Assembly: GCA_002243285.1 (NCBI GenBank)
Contig: CP022585.1
Location: 2,778,641-2,842,640 of the forward strand
Direction: 5' to 3'
From: Candidatus Fluviicola riflensis
GTDB lineage: Bacteria; Bacteroidota; Bacteroidia; Flavobacteriales_D; Crocinitomicaceae
Length of the DNA: 64,000 nucleotides
The notes beneath the pieces are model-generated. The model saw only the letters and a program-made list of their open reading frames with translations. It searched no databases and had not been told where the DNA came from. Made by a program: the position numbers and the translations under genes. How positions within the stretch are numbered: position 1 is the first letter of the stretch; every line of letters starts with the position of its first letter. Positions 26,876-34,475 of the stretch are shown in pieces.

Positions 26876-27304
26876 TTACGAGATCACCGTTTCCTGGTCA
26901 ATAATATCCTGGATGGATTTATTTTCAAGGATTCGCAAGGTTTCATTGCGCACGTCGATCATAACTTTGTTGAGGCCACAGAGTGTTTCACTGGTGCATT
27001 CATCGCAGGGCTGGTAATAATTGAGACTCACACACGGCAGTAAGGCGATTGGGCCGTTGAAGAGCCGAATGATTGTTGAAATGGTAATGTTTTTTGGTTC
27101 ATGGCGCAGAAAATAGCCACCGCCTTTTCCCATTTTGGAAGCAAGAATGCCTTGTTTTTTCAGGTCAAGTAAGATGGATTCCAAAAATTTGCGCGGAATA
27201 TGGGCCTGTTCGGAAATCTCGACAATCAATGTAGGATTATCACTACCTTTTTTAGCAAGGTAAGTGAGTGCGTGGAGAGCATACTTGGTTTTCTTGGAGA
27301 GCAT
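26876..27304 (-). CDS. Rrf2 family transcriptional regulator
   Basis: 142 residues. Winged helix-turn-helix at about 1-75 with the Rrf2 start LSKKTKYALHALTYLA and a wing GKGGGYFL at 60-66. Cysteines C91, C100, C103 and C109 fill the region where IscR, NsrR and RirA bind an iron-sulfur cluster, with a different spacing (C-x8-C-x2-C-x5-C) and one extra Cys. An Fe-S, redox or metal sensor is a reasonable inference. It ends the minus-strand run that includes lpxA but is separated from it by 85 bases. Confidence 0.88.
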   Translation of the reverse strand: MLSKKTKYALHALTYLAKKGSDNPTLIVEISEQAHIPRKFLESILLDLKKQGILASKMGKGGGYFLRHEPKNITISTIIRLFNGPIALLPCVSLNYYQPCDECTSETLCGLNKVMIDVRNETLRILENKSIQDIIDQETVIS

Positions 27305-27389
27305 AGAAACAGTTCAGTAGCCTAAATATACGTCTTATTCAACCACTTAAGTTATCCAAAAGTTCATTTGAAGGCCTATTATTGAAACC

Positions 27390-28166
27390 TTAAATCATTC
27401 CGCGAATTACGCCTTTGTCAGCTGCCTGGATAAACCCGATAATTTCTTCACGAATCGGTGATGCCGGCATGGTATCCAATACACCTTCAATTCCTTTTGA
27501 GATCACGTTGTTCTGAACGTAAATGATACGGTAGATATCTTCAATTTCCCGTACTTGCTCGTCTGTGAAACCGCGTCTTCTCAAGCCAACCGAATTGACA
27601 CCGGCAAACGTAATTGGTTCGCGCGCTGCCTTTACATATGGAGGAACACTTTTACGAATGAGTGTAGCACCGGCAACAAAAGTATGAGCGCCAATGTGCA
27701 TGAATTGCTGAGCAGCAACCATTCCTTCCAGAATGGCATAATCATCAATTGTCACATGACCGGAAAGGCCCGTGTAACCTGCAAGAATGACATTATTACC
27801 AATATGACAATCGTGCGCAATGTGCACATAGGTCATGAGTAAACAGTTATTACCGATTTTGGTAACCCAACGGTCTTTGGTCGCGCGGTGGATGGTTACA
27901 CCTTCACGGATTACAGTATTGTTCCCGATTTCCACGGTGGTTTCTTCACCTGCGAATTTCAAATCCTGCGGAACAACTCCGATGCATGCTCCCGGAAAAA
28001 TTTCACAATCGGTCCCGATACGTGTACCCGGATAAATGGTAACATTGGGATGTATTTTCGTACGGGCACCAATAATTACATCTTCGTAGATCGTTGTGAA
28101 TCCTTCTACCGAAACACCCTCACCAAGCTGAGCTTTCGGGGAGATATTTGCCAGGTTACTTATCAT
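27390..28166 (-). CDS. lpxA: UDP-N-acetylglucosamine O-acyltransferase
   Basis: 258 residues, the usual LpxA length. Left-handed beta-helix hexapeptide repeats fill residues about 1-190 (for example PNVTIYPGTRIG, GNNTVIREGVTIHRATK), with the catalytic His likely in YVHIAHDCHIG and a helical C-terminal cap that ends MPASPIREEIIGFIQAADKG. It adds the first 3-hydroxyacyl chain in lipid A synthesis. Its start codon directly follows the stop of the lpxC-fabZ fusion, third gene of the lpxD-lpxC/fabZ-lpxA operon. Confidence 0.95.
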   Translation of the reverse strand: MISNLANISPKAQLGEGVSVEGFTTIYEDVIIGARTKIHPNVTIYPGTRIGTDCEIFPGACIGVVPQDLKFAGEETTVEIGNNTVIREGVTIHRATKDRWVTKIGNNCLLMTYVHIAHDCHIGNNVILAGYTGLSGHVTIDDYAILEGMVAAQQFMHIGAHTFVAGATLIRKSVPPYVKAAREPITFAGVNSVGLRRRGFTDEQVREIEDIYRIIYVQNNVISKGIEGVLDTMPASPIREEIIGFIQAADKGVIRGMI

Positions 28167-29567
28167 TTATTCTTTGTCTTTAATCACTTGTGCCAACATT
28201 TCCGCTTCCATAACCGGTTTGCCGTTTACGTAAGCAACACCTCCCATGTGAACAAGTCCACGTCGCATAGGTGACAATAATTTCAATTCAAACACGACCG
28301 TATCGCCAGGCAATACTTTTTGCTTGAATTTCACATTGTCGATTTTCATGAAGTAAGTCGAATACAAATGCGGGTCTTCTACTTTACTCAGTGAAAAGAT
28401 TCCACCGACCTGAGCCATTGCTTCAATTTGAAGTACTCCGGGGAAAACCGGATTTCCAGGGAAATGTCCTGTAAATATAGGTTCATTCATGGTAATGTTT
28501 TTCACCCCGACAATAGTATCGTCTGTAATGTACATTACTTTATCAACCAACAGGAACGGGTAACGGTGAGGAAGCATGCGCTCGATATCGTTGATATTGT
28601 AGAGCGGATCTGCCGTTACATCAAACGTTCTTGCTGCTTTTTCCTGTTTCTTGATTTGTTCTTTTAGCACTTTTGCGAAACGTACGTTGCCGGAATGTCC
28701 CGGACGAGCTCCCAAAATATGTGCTTTGATCGGTTTACCCACAAGGGCTAAATCACCAACGATATCCAATAGTTTATGACGGGCGGGTTCGTTTTCAAAC
28801 TGCAGTTTAAGACTGTTCAGCACACCGATTCCGTCGTAATTAACGGTTAAATTTTCTTTACCGAGCAATTTCGCAAGGCGGTTGAGTTCTTCCTGGCTCA
28901 CGTCGTTGCGTTCCACCAAAACAATCGCATTGTCCAAATCACCACCTTTAATCAGGTTGTTTTTTGCGAGGAATTCCAATTCGCCAAGGAAACAGAATGT
29001 ACGGCAGGGTGAAATTTCTTTCTCAAATGCATCGATGTTGTAGATGGCTGCATGTTGCGTGCCCAATGCCGGTGAGTTGTAATCGACCATTACGGTAATG
29101 CGGTAACCATTATCAGGAACGGCCAAAAACTCGATTCCTTTTTCGGTATCTTCCCACTTTACGTTTTCATCGAGGACAAAATATTCTCTCTCTGCTTCCT
29201 GTTCCTGGTAACCGACACGAATGATTTCTTTTACGAAGGGAAGCGAGCTACCATCCATAATCGGAATTTCAGGGCCATCAATTTTAATGAGTGCGTTATC
29301 GACTTCCATACCGTAAAGCGCCGCCAAAACGTGCTCTGTGGTATAGACGCGGGCCCCCTGAGATTCCAAGGTTGTTCCGCGATCAGTTGCAACTACCAAA
29401 TCGGCATCGGCTTTGATGATCGGTTGATTTTCCAAATCTATACGCTGGAATTTGTAACCGTGATTATCCGGTGCCGGACAGACTTCCATTGTTACAGGCT
29501 CTCCGGTGTGGAGTCCAACTCCTTTAAAAACAATGGCTTCCTTTAAGGTTCGTTGCTTTTCTGACAT
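28167..29567 (-). CDS. lpxC/fabZ: LpxC-FabZ fusion: UDP-3-O-acyl-GlcNAc deacetylase / 3-hydroxyacyl-ACP dehydratase
   Basis: 466 residues from ATG 29567; an upstream in-frame stretch to 29654 would run into lpxD and is rejected. Residues 1-315 are LpxC (GVGLHTGEP, EPARHKLLDIVGDLAL with the catalytic His/Asp); 320-466 are FabZ (HRYPFLLVD, TGHFPGNP with H368, E382 in EAMAQ). The fused enzymes do the committed deacetylation of lipid A and the dehydration step of fatty acid synthesis, balancing two uses of 3-hydroxyacyl-ACP. The fusion is characteristic of Bacteroidota. lpxD lies one base upstream. Confidence 0.96.
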   Translation of the reverse strand: MSEKQRTLKEAIVFKGVGLHTGEPVTMEVCPAPDNHGYKFQRIDLENQPIIKADADLVVATDRGTTLESQGARVYTTEHVLAALYGMEVDNALIKIDGPEIPIMDGSSLPFVKEIIRVGYQEQEAEREYFVLDENVKWEDTEKGIEFLAVPDNGYRITVMVDYNSPALGTQHAAIYNIDAFEKEISPCRTFCFLGELEFLAKNNLIKGGDLDNAIVLVERNDVSQEELNRLAKLLGKENLTVNYDGIGVLNSLKLQFENEPARHKLLDIVGDLALVGKPIKAHILGARPGHSGNVRFAKVLKEQIKKQEKAARTFDVTADPLYNINDIERMLPHRYPFLLVDKVMYITDDTIVGVKNITMNEPIFTGHFPGNPVFPGVLQIEAMAQVGGIFSLSKVEDPHLYSTYFMKIDNVKFKQKVLPGDTVVFELKLLSPMRRGLVHMGGVAYVNGKPVMEAEMLAQVIKDKE

Positions 29568-29568
29568 A

Positions 29569-30615
29569 TTATTCAGCTGATTTTGATAATGTTTTAATTT
29601 TTTGTTCGAGTTCGTTGATCTTTTGCAATAAGAATGGCAGTTTTCTGAACCCAAAATAGGATTTTTTAAAGTCTTCGATTGGAATGCCTGGCGATCCCAT
29701 GAGTGTTTCCGCTTTTTTCACAGAACTCGGAATACCTGACTGAGCTACAATTTTGGTTCCATCGGCGATGTATAAATGTCCGCTGATACCGGCCTGACCA
29801 CCAACCATGACATGCTTACCGATTTTCGCTGAACCAGCAACCCCAACTTGGGCTGCAAGAGCGGAATGATCACCAATTTCCACATTGTGGGCCAAATGAA
29901 CCAGGTTGTCTACTTTGACGCCTTTACGCAAAATCGTAGAACCAAGCGTTGCACAATCAACGGTTGAGTTGGCACCAATTTCAACATCGTCTTCCAAAAT
30001 CACGTTCCCGATTTGCGGAACACGTGAAAAAACGCCCTTTTCATCGGGTGCGTAACCAAATCCGTCGCTACCGATCACTACGCCTGCATGCAAGATGCAA
30101 CGCGCTCCGATCACACAATCAGCATAAATGCGTACTCCGGGATGAAGGATCGTATCGTCACCGATCGTTACTCCGTCACCCACGTACACATTCGGGTATA
30201 TTTTTACGTTATTTCCAATTTTAGCTCCGTCTGAGATGTAAGCAAATGCTCCGAGGTAAATTCCTTCACCAACCTGGGCACTTTCACTGATAAACGAAGG
30301 CTGTTCGATCTTCGCTTGTTTCTGGCGCATCTGGCTGTATACATCCAGCAATTTCGCAAAACAGGCGTAGGCATCTTCCACTTTTACAAGCGTCAATGTT
30401 TCGGGCAACGGTTTCAGCGGTTCAAACGTGGCATTGACAATACAAATAGATGCACCTGTACTGTAGATATAATCTTCGTATTTAGGATTCGAAAGAAAGG
30501 AAAGTGTGCCAATTGTACCTTCCTCAATTTTAGCCAATCCCGACACGGTTACGTCCGGGTTTCCAACAACCTCACCGTGGAGGATTGCTGCTATTTGCTG
30601 TGCTGAGAATTCCAT
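29569..30615 (-). CDS. lpxD: UDP-3-O-(3-hydroxyacyl)glucosamine N-acyltransferase
   Basis: 348 residues from ATG 30615 ([14 protein letters not shown]); eight further in-frame codons upstream are unlikely because TACATTTG, a possible -7 box, lies at 30620-30627. N-terminal LpxD-specific domain to about 100, then left-handed beta-helix repeats and the catalytic [12 protein letters not shown] at about 237-248, ending in a helical tail. Adds the second acyl chain to UDP-GlcN. First gene of the lpx operon. Confidence 0.95.
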   Translation of the reverse strand: MEFSAQQIAAILHGEVVGNPDVTVSGLAKIEEGTIGTLSFLSNPKYEDYIYSTGASICIVNATFEPLKPLPETLTLVKVEDAYACFAKLLDVYSQMRQKQAKIEQPSFISESAQVGEGIYLGAFAYISDGAKIGNNVKIYPNVYVGDGVTIGDDTILHPGVRIYADCVIGARCILHAGVVIGSDGFGYAPDEKGVFSRVPQIGNVILEDDVEIGANSTVDCATLGSTILRKGVKVDNLVHLAHNVEIGDHSALAAQVGVAGSAKIGKHVMVGGQAGISGHLYIADGTKIVAQSGIPSSVKKAETLMGSPGIPIEDFKKSYFGFRKLPFLLQKINELEQKIKTLSKSAE

Positions 30616-30732
30616 CGAACAAATGTAATAAAAAGACAAATGACACTATTCTGCATTTTCATGAATTATTAACACGAAATTGGTTAATTCGCAAATAAAT
30701 CGACTCTCAGGCACCAATCGACCAAGATGCAC

Positions 30733-31437
30733 TTAATATTCGGTGCAATCGAGGGTATCTTTCAGTAAAAATTCGGTGAACTGAATGTGGTCCTGATACC
30801 AGTATGTTTCGGCCGCTACTTCCACTCCTTTTTTGGTAGTAAACAGGATGTATTGTTTGGGTTGTGGCTGCGATTTCAGTTTCGATTTCGAAAAGTCGAT
30901 TTTACCCGTTTTTTTCATGCGGTTCACGATCTCTCTCGGGGAAATAAGCCCCAGTTTATCCTGCTGACAGGTCAATCGTTTGTTGGAATCGAGGTAAACG
31001 ATGCTTTCCACGTTTGGAAAATGGAGCATTGTGCCCATACCTTCAGTGGTGTTTTTAACGCTGAAAATCGAACCTTTCGGCCATTTCACTTCAGCAATGT
31101 ATGCATCGGCGGGAATGGTAAACCAGAGTTCGATGTCTTTTCCGTTGATTTCTTTCGTCACGCTGTATACCTGCGGATTCCCGTCTTTCTTACTTTTCCC
31201 GAAATCAACATCGCCGTCGTTTAAGAAAGCGACTACTTCGTCTTCGGTAAGTCCTTTTGAACGAAACAATTGCTGATCTTTATCACTGGTAACCAGTACA
31301 CGGCCCAGAATGGTGTTTTTCACCCGGTTTGACGGCAACCAGGTACAGCCGCGGTTTTGAAAAAAGAAAAATACAAAGATGATTCCGATCCCAAAACCAA
31401 ATCCGTAAAATTTCAACCTTCTTAAAAAGTTTTTCAT
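30733..31437 (-). CDS. Membrane-anchored protein with two DUF4258-like repeats
   Basis: 234 residues. One N-terminal membrane helix (FGFGIGIIFVFFFF, about 12-26) then a soluble part with two repeats: LTEDEVVAFLNDGDVDFGKSK (from about residue 67) and ISPREIVNRMKKTGKIDFSKSK (from about 172), each followed by a YxV/YILF strand. The repeat resembles DUF4258. It points the same way as lpxD 117 bases away and similar proteins are often found beside lpx genes in this phylum, so a link to envelope synthesis is possible but unproven. No catalytic residues recognised. Confidence 0.7.
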   Translation of the reverse strand: MKNFLRRLKFYGFGFGIGIIFVFFFFQNRGCTWLPSNRVKNTILGRVLVTSDKDQQLFRSKGLTEDEVVAFLNDGDVDFGKSKKDGNPQVYSVTKEINGKDIELWFTIPADAYIAEVKWPKGSIFSVKNTTEGMGTMLHFPNVESIVYLDSNKRLTCQQDKLGLISPREIVNRMKKTGKIDFSKSKLKSQPQPKQYILFTTKKGVEVAAETYWYQDHIQFTEFLLKDTLDCTEY

Positions 31438-31525
31438 TGGATGCTTAATTAGTGCTTTCCGTCGATCTCATTCAGACCGCTGAAAAAGCAGTCGCGAAGT
31501 TACTCTCTAAAATCTGATCTGCAAC

Positions 31526-31556
31526 AAAAAAGGCCTGTTAAAAACAAGCCTTTTCA
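31526..31556 (-). terminator. Terminator after trxA
   Basis: AAAAGGC(C)TGTT / AACAAGCCTTTT stem; on the minus strand it follows the trxA stop and ends in a T tract. Confidence 0.85.
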
Positions 31557-31576
31557 ATTCATTGTGTTGTTGCTGA

Positions 31577-31894
31577 TTATAAAAGAGCATCTAATTTTGC
31601 CGTAAGTTGTGTTTTCGGAACTGCACCAACTGATTTGTCTGCAATTTCACCTCCTTTTATGAATAAAATTGTAGGAATATTGCGGATACCGAATTTAGCG
31701 GATACTTGAGGGTTCAAGTCAACATTTACTTTTCCGATTACTGCTCGTCCTTCGTACTCAGTTGTCATTTCTTCAACAATTGGTCCGATCATTCGACAAG
31801 GGCCACACCATTCTGCCCAAAAGTCTACTAATACTGGTTTGTCTGATTTTAATACAACTTCTTCAAAGTTTGCATCTGTGATTTCTAATGCCAT
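31577..31894 (-). CDS. trxA: Thioredoxin
   Basis: 105 residues. Classical thioredoxin with active site WCGPC (C30 and C33) in FWAEWCGPC and the cis-Pro motif IPT near residue 76. No signal peptide, so cytoplasmic. It reduces disulfides in ribonucleotide reductase, methionine sulfoxide reductases and similar targets. It is preceded by its own promoter (31929-31959) and followed by a terminator, so it is transcribed alone. Confidence 0.97.
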   Translation of the reverse strand: MALEITDANFEEVVLKSDKPVLVDFWAEWCGPCRMIGPIVEEMTTEYEGRAVIGKVNVDLNPQVSAKFGIRNIPTILFIKGGEIADKSVGAVPKTQLTAKLDALL

Positions 31895-31928
31895 AATATG
31901 ATAGTTTAATTGCGATCGATCGCCGGGT

Positions 31929-31959
31929 TAAAATTACTATTTCGTTTATTAGTTAGCAA
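31929..31959 (-). promoter_or_regulatory. trxA: Putative trxA promoter
   Basis: On the minus strand TTG (31959-31957), a 20-base gap, then TAATTTTA (31936-31929), one base from the TAnnTTTG consensus. The leader holds the 12-base palindrome GCGATCGATCGC at 31912-31923. Confidence 0.5.
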
Positions 31960-31976
31960 CTACTTTGCCACTCATT

Positions 31977-32462
31977 TTACACTGTCATCTTGTCATGCTG
32001 AATGAACATTCGTTTCATTGTTTTTTGGTTTTCGCTTTCCAAACAATAAAAGTAAATGCCATTGGTCAGTGATTCGGTATTGAAACGCAAAATGTGTCCA
32101 CCGCTTTGATAATCCTGATCTGTAACGGTTTGCATCGGTTTCATCTGTTGATCAAGGATAGTAAACAAGATGTGTTTGGGTTGATTGATAGTGAAATAAA
32201 ATTCGATTTCGCCGGTTACTTTTTGTTTTTCCAATCCGAAAAGTACGGCGTAATCTTCTTTCACAACAGCTCCTTTCCCGAGACGTTTCAAGAGTTCTCT
32301 ATAAGCAATATACAATACCAAAACGCCCATTAACGTGAAGAGTACCGCCAATGCAGTTGCTTCAAACGAACGATCACGTACCACAAACCGAAACAGGTAA
32401 TAGGCGACCGACATTACCACTAAACTGATCAACACCAGGATAACACTCGTTTTCTTTTTCAT
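31977..32462 (-). CDS. Two-TM protein with a T9SS-CTD-like beta domain
   Basis: 161 residues, unassigned. Two membrane helices at about 6-26 and 37-57, then a soluble domain reading EFYFTINQPKHILFTILD, SGGHILRFNTESL, TNGIYFYCLESENQK and KRMFIQHD. This strand order is that of FlgD-Ig/T9SS type A sorting domains, but here it is tethered to the inner membrane and lacks the FPNP start. Its start overlaps the DUF493 stop by four bases. Possibly structural fold sharing only. Confidence 0.65.
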   Translation of the reverse strand: MKKKTSVILVLISLVVMSVAYYLFRFVVRDRSFEATALAVLFTLMGVLVLYIAYRELLKRLGKGAVVKEDYAVLFGLEKQKVTGEIEFYFTINQPKHILFTILDQQMKPMQTVTDQDYQSGGHILRFNTESLTNGIYFYCLESENQKTMKRMFIQHDKMTV

Positions 32463-32725
32463 AAGGCAATCAATCCTTTAATTTCCGCAGCGCGGGTGTA
32501 TACTTCGATGATGGAATCCACATCAACCATTACTTCTTTTGCACTCACACTAATGTATTTTCCGGTTTTGGATTCATGCAGCGCAATTTCGGCCACTTCG
32601 CCAAAAAGCGACATCACTTTTGCAAGCAAATCAGATTCATTAGGTACAATAAATTTGAAGAGGTACACATTCGGCCATTCTTGTAATGCTAACTGTTCTC
32701 TTAACTTCTCGAAGGGATCACTCAC
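32459..32725 (-). CDS. DUF493 (YbeD-like) family protein
   Basis: 88 residues, the full length of the family. The ACT-like fold is seen in YLFKFIVPNESDLLAKVMSLFG and SKTGKYISVSAKEVMVDVDSIIEVYTR. Family members are small cytoplasmic proteins; E. coli YbeD is linked to the lipoate region, but function here is unknown. Overlaps the 3' end of the gene at 32722 by four bases and the start of the gene at 31977 by four, so 31977-33300 reads as one transcript. Confidence 0.85.
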   Translation of the reverse strand: MSDPFEKLREQLALQEWPNVYLFKFIVPNESDLLAKVMSLFGEVAEIALHESKTGKYISVSAKEVMVDVDSIIEVYTRAAEIKGLIAL

Positions 32726-33300
32726 GGATACAAATAATTTTGGAGCAAAGATAACCGCTTTAACGCGAGGAGCAATTCATTGGGCAAGTTGTTTTTATAC
32801 ATGTATAGCAATTCCAGCGTTGTAATGCCTTTCTCCGTTTGTTCTTTCAGTTGCTGCTGCATGAGCATTACATCTGGTTCCGTGCCGATTACAACTGGAT
32901 CAGCTGACCAGTCTTCCAGGTTTTCGAACTGTTTAATGAATCCGCGTTCCAATTCAATCAAACCGTTTACACAACCAATGACAGTTTGAGCATCTAATGC
33001 TCCGGAAATTGTTTGTTTGAGTTGGTTTCTGCGAGCATGGTATTCTGAGAAAGATTCCATGAAGTTGACCGGAAAATCAACTGAAACCACTGGAATTGGA
33101 CTCAACGATGGATTCCCTCCAAGTGCTTCGTAGGCAGTTTGCAATTGAGCCAGGCGTTTAAGTTTCCCTTCAGCGGTTTTAAAAAGAACCGGTTTGGTAA
33201 GAAAATGCTGCTTAAGTTCGAATAACTGCGTTTCGTAAGCGTCATCCGCCTCTTCGACCGTGTCAACCGACAAATAAACGAGCGCTTCGCGGGCTGTCAT
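32722..33300 (-). CDS. Uncharacterised protein with J-domain-like start
   Basis: 192 residues from ATG 33300; a GTG at 33318 would overlap the terC end. Residues 1-62 read TAREALVYLSVDTVEEADDAYETQLFELK, then QLQTAYEALGG, the helix pattern of J-domain-like proteins but without the HPD tripeptide. The rest is helical with no family recognised. Sits between terC-like gene and DUF493, with overlap, suggesting shared expression. Confidence 0.6.
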   Translation of the reverse strand: MTAREALVYLSVDTVEEADDAYETQLFELKQHFLTKPVLFKTAEGKLKRLAQLQTAYEALGGNPSLSPIPVVSVDFPVNFMESFSEYHARRNQLKQTISGALDAQTVIGCVNGLIELERGFIKQFENLEDWSADPVVIGTEPDVMLMQQQLKEQTEKGITTLELLYMYKNNLPNELLLALKRLSLLQNYLYP

Positions 33301-33304
33301 TTCA

Positions 33305-34075
33305 CTATTCGGCCTCACCTTTGTTTTTCCGCATCCGGATATTCAGGAACTCAACAAAGAGCGCATAAACCATTGCGAAATAAATATATCCTTTCGGGAT
33401 GTGTTGACCGAATGATTCGGCGATTAACAACACACCGATAGTTACTAAAAATCCAAGGGAAATCATCTTAATGGTTGGTCGGGAATTGATGAAGTCTGAA
33501 ATCGGTTTCGCAAACAAAAGCATGATAATCATAGAGATGATCACAGCAGCAAAAATAATGATCAGCGGATCGCCGTGCGTTTCATGTCGAATATCATTGG
33601 TCATCCCAATGGCTGAGATTACCGAATCAAAACTAAAGATGAAGTCAATCATAACGATCTGCATCACTACAGCGCTCAATCTCACTTTCTTGGTTTTTTT
33701 ACCTCCTTCTTCTACTCCCTTTACGCTGGCGTGCATTTCAGTTACTGATTTATAAATCAAGAACAATCCACCAACAAGGAGCACCAAACTGTGTCCGGTA
33801 ATCATTTCAGTGGTATAAGGGAAGTATTTGAAACTATCAAACAGGGGCTCGGTATCTAACTTCATGATCCAAGACACAATGCTTAAAAGCAAGATTCGGA
33901 TGATAAGCGCTAGACTTAATCCAAGAATACGGGCTTTGCGCTGGTCTTCTTTCACCAGTTTATCGGTAATGATCGAAATAAAGATGATGTTATCTATACC
34001 AAGAACGATCTCAAGAAGCGTTAATACAGTAAGGTAGAAAATGCCGACTCCAGTCAGTAAAATTGAAAAATCCAC
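33305..34075 (-). CDS. TerC family integral membrane protein
   Basis: 256 residues with about seven membrane helices. Signature stretches LEIVLGIDNIIFISII (about 21-36) and FIFSFDSVISAIG (about 144-156) carry the acidic residues conserved in TerC/Alx. The family exports metals such as manganese, often for secreted metalloenzymes. First gene of a run continuing to the J-like protein; its promoter was not located. Confidence 0.92.
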   Translation of the reverse strand: MDFSILLTGVGIFYLTVLTLLEIVLGIDNIIFISIITDKLVKEDQRKARILGLSLALIIRILLLSIVSWIMKLDTEPLFDSFKYFPYTTEMITGHSLVLLVGGLFLIYKSVTEMHASVKGVEEGGKKTKKVRLSAVVMQIVMIDFIFSFDSVISAIGMTNDIRHETHGDPLIIIFAAVIISMIIMLLFAKPISDFINSRPTIKMISLGFLVTIGVLLIAESFGQHIPKGYIYFAMVYALFVEFLNIRMRKNKGEAE

Positions 34076-34164
34076 GATTCAGTTTTGTGCAAATTTACTC
34101 AGTGTTTTCGATAAATCTGTTATTAATTGATGATTTCGTGATGAAAGGCCGAAATAAATGAATT

Positions 34165-34305
34165 TAGATTTGTTTTAGATAAAATGTGGTTGTACATTAG
34201 TGCCATTGAACCTATGCCTGTGTTTTACTACACAGCATTCAAACCAATCGGAGAGTTCCTGTTATTTTTTAGTAGTAGTTTTTAATAACAGGGCTCTCTT
34301 TGTTT
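34165..34305 (+). ncRNA. Candidate small RNA
   Basis: TAGATTTG (34165-34172) is a TAnnTTTG box. Downstream lie hairpin CTGTGT/ACACAG (34218-34223, 34230-34235) and a terminator-like stem GAGAG..CCTGTTATT / AATAACAGG..TCTC (about 34250-34297) followed by TTTGTTTTTC. No ORF is present. Predicted only from this layout. Confidence 0.35.
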
Positions 34306-34399
34306 TTCTCAAAAATCTTTCAGGAAGTTTAGTTGAATTTGTTCATTGAATGGGAATTCGATTGATTCATTATTTTATTGAAAATGAGAAAACTAAACC

Positions 34400-34457
34400 C
34401 ACGTAATATTGCAAATTTACGTGGAAGAATTGGCACGTAAATTTGCAATATTACGTG
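34400..34457. repeat. Family-1 palindromic repeat, locus 3
   Basis: Perfect 24-base inverted repeat, arms 34400-34423 and 34434-34457, 10-base loop. Arm starts CACGTAATATTGCAAATT, carrying the GTAATATTGC core. Confidence 0.92.
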
Positions 34458-34475
34458 TCCTTGTCCGAGTCAAAA

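Larger units (their letters stand above)
34076..34475. other. Intergenic region with candidate small RNA and family-1 palindrome
   Basis: No protein gene seen. It holds a TAGATTTG -7 box with a two-hairpin segment (34165-34305) and the perfect 24-base inverted repeat at 34400-34457. Confidence 0.6.
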
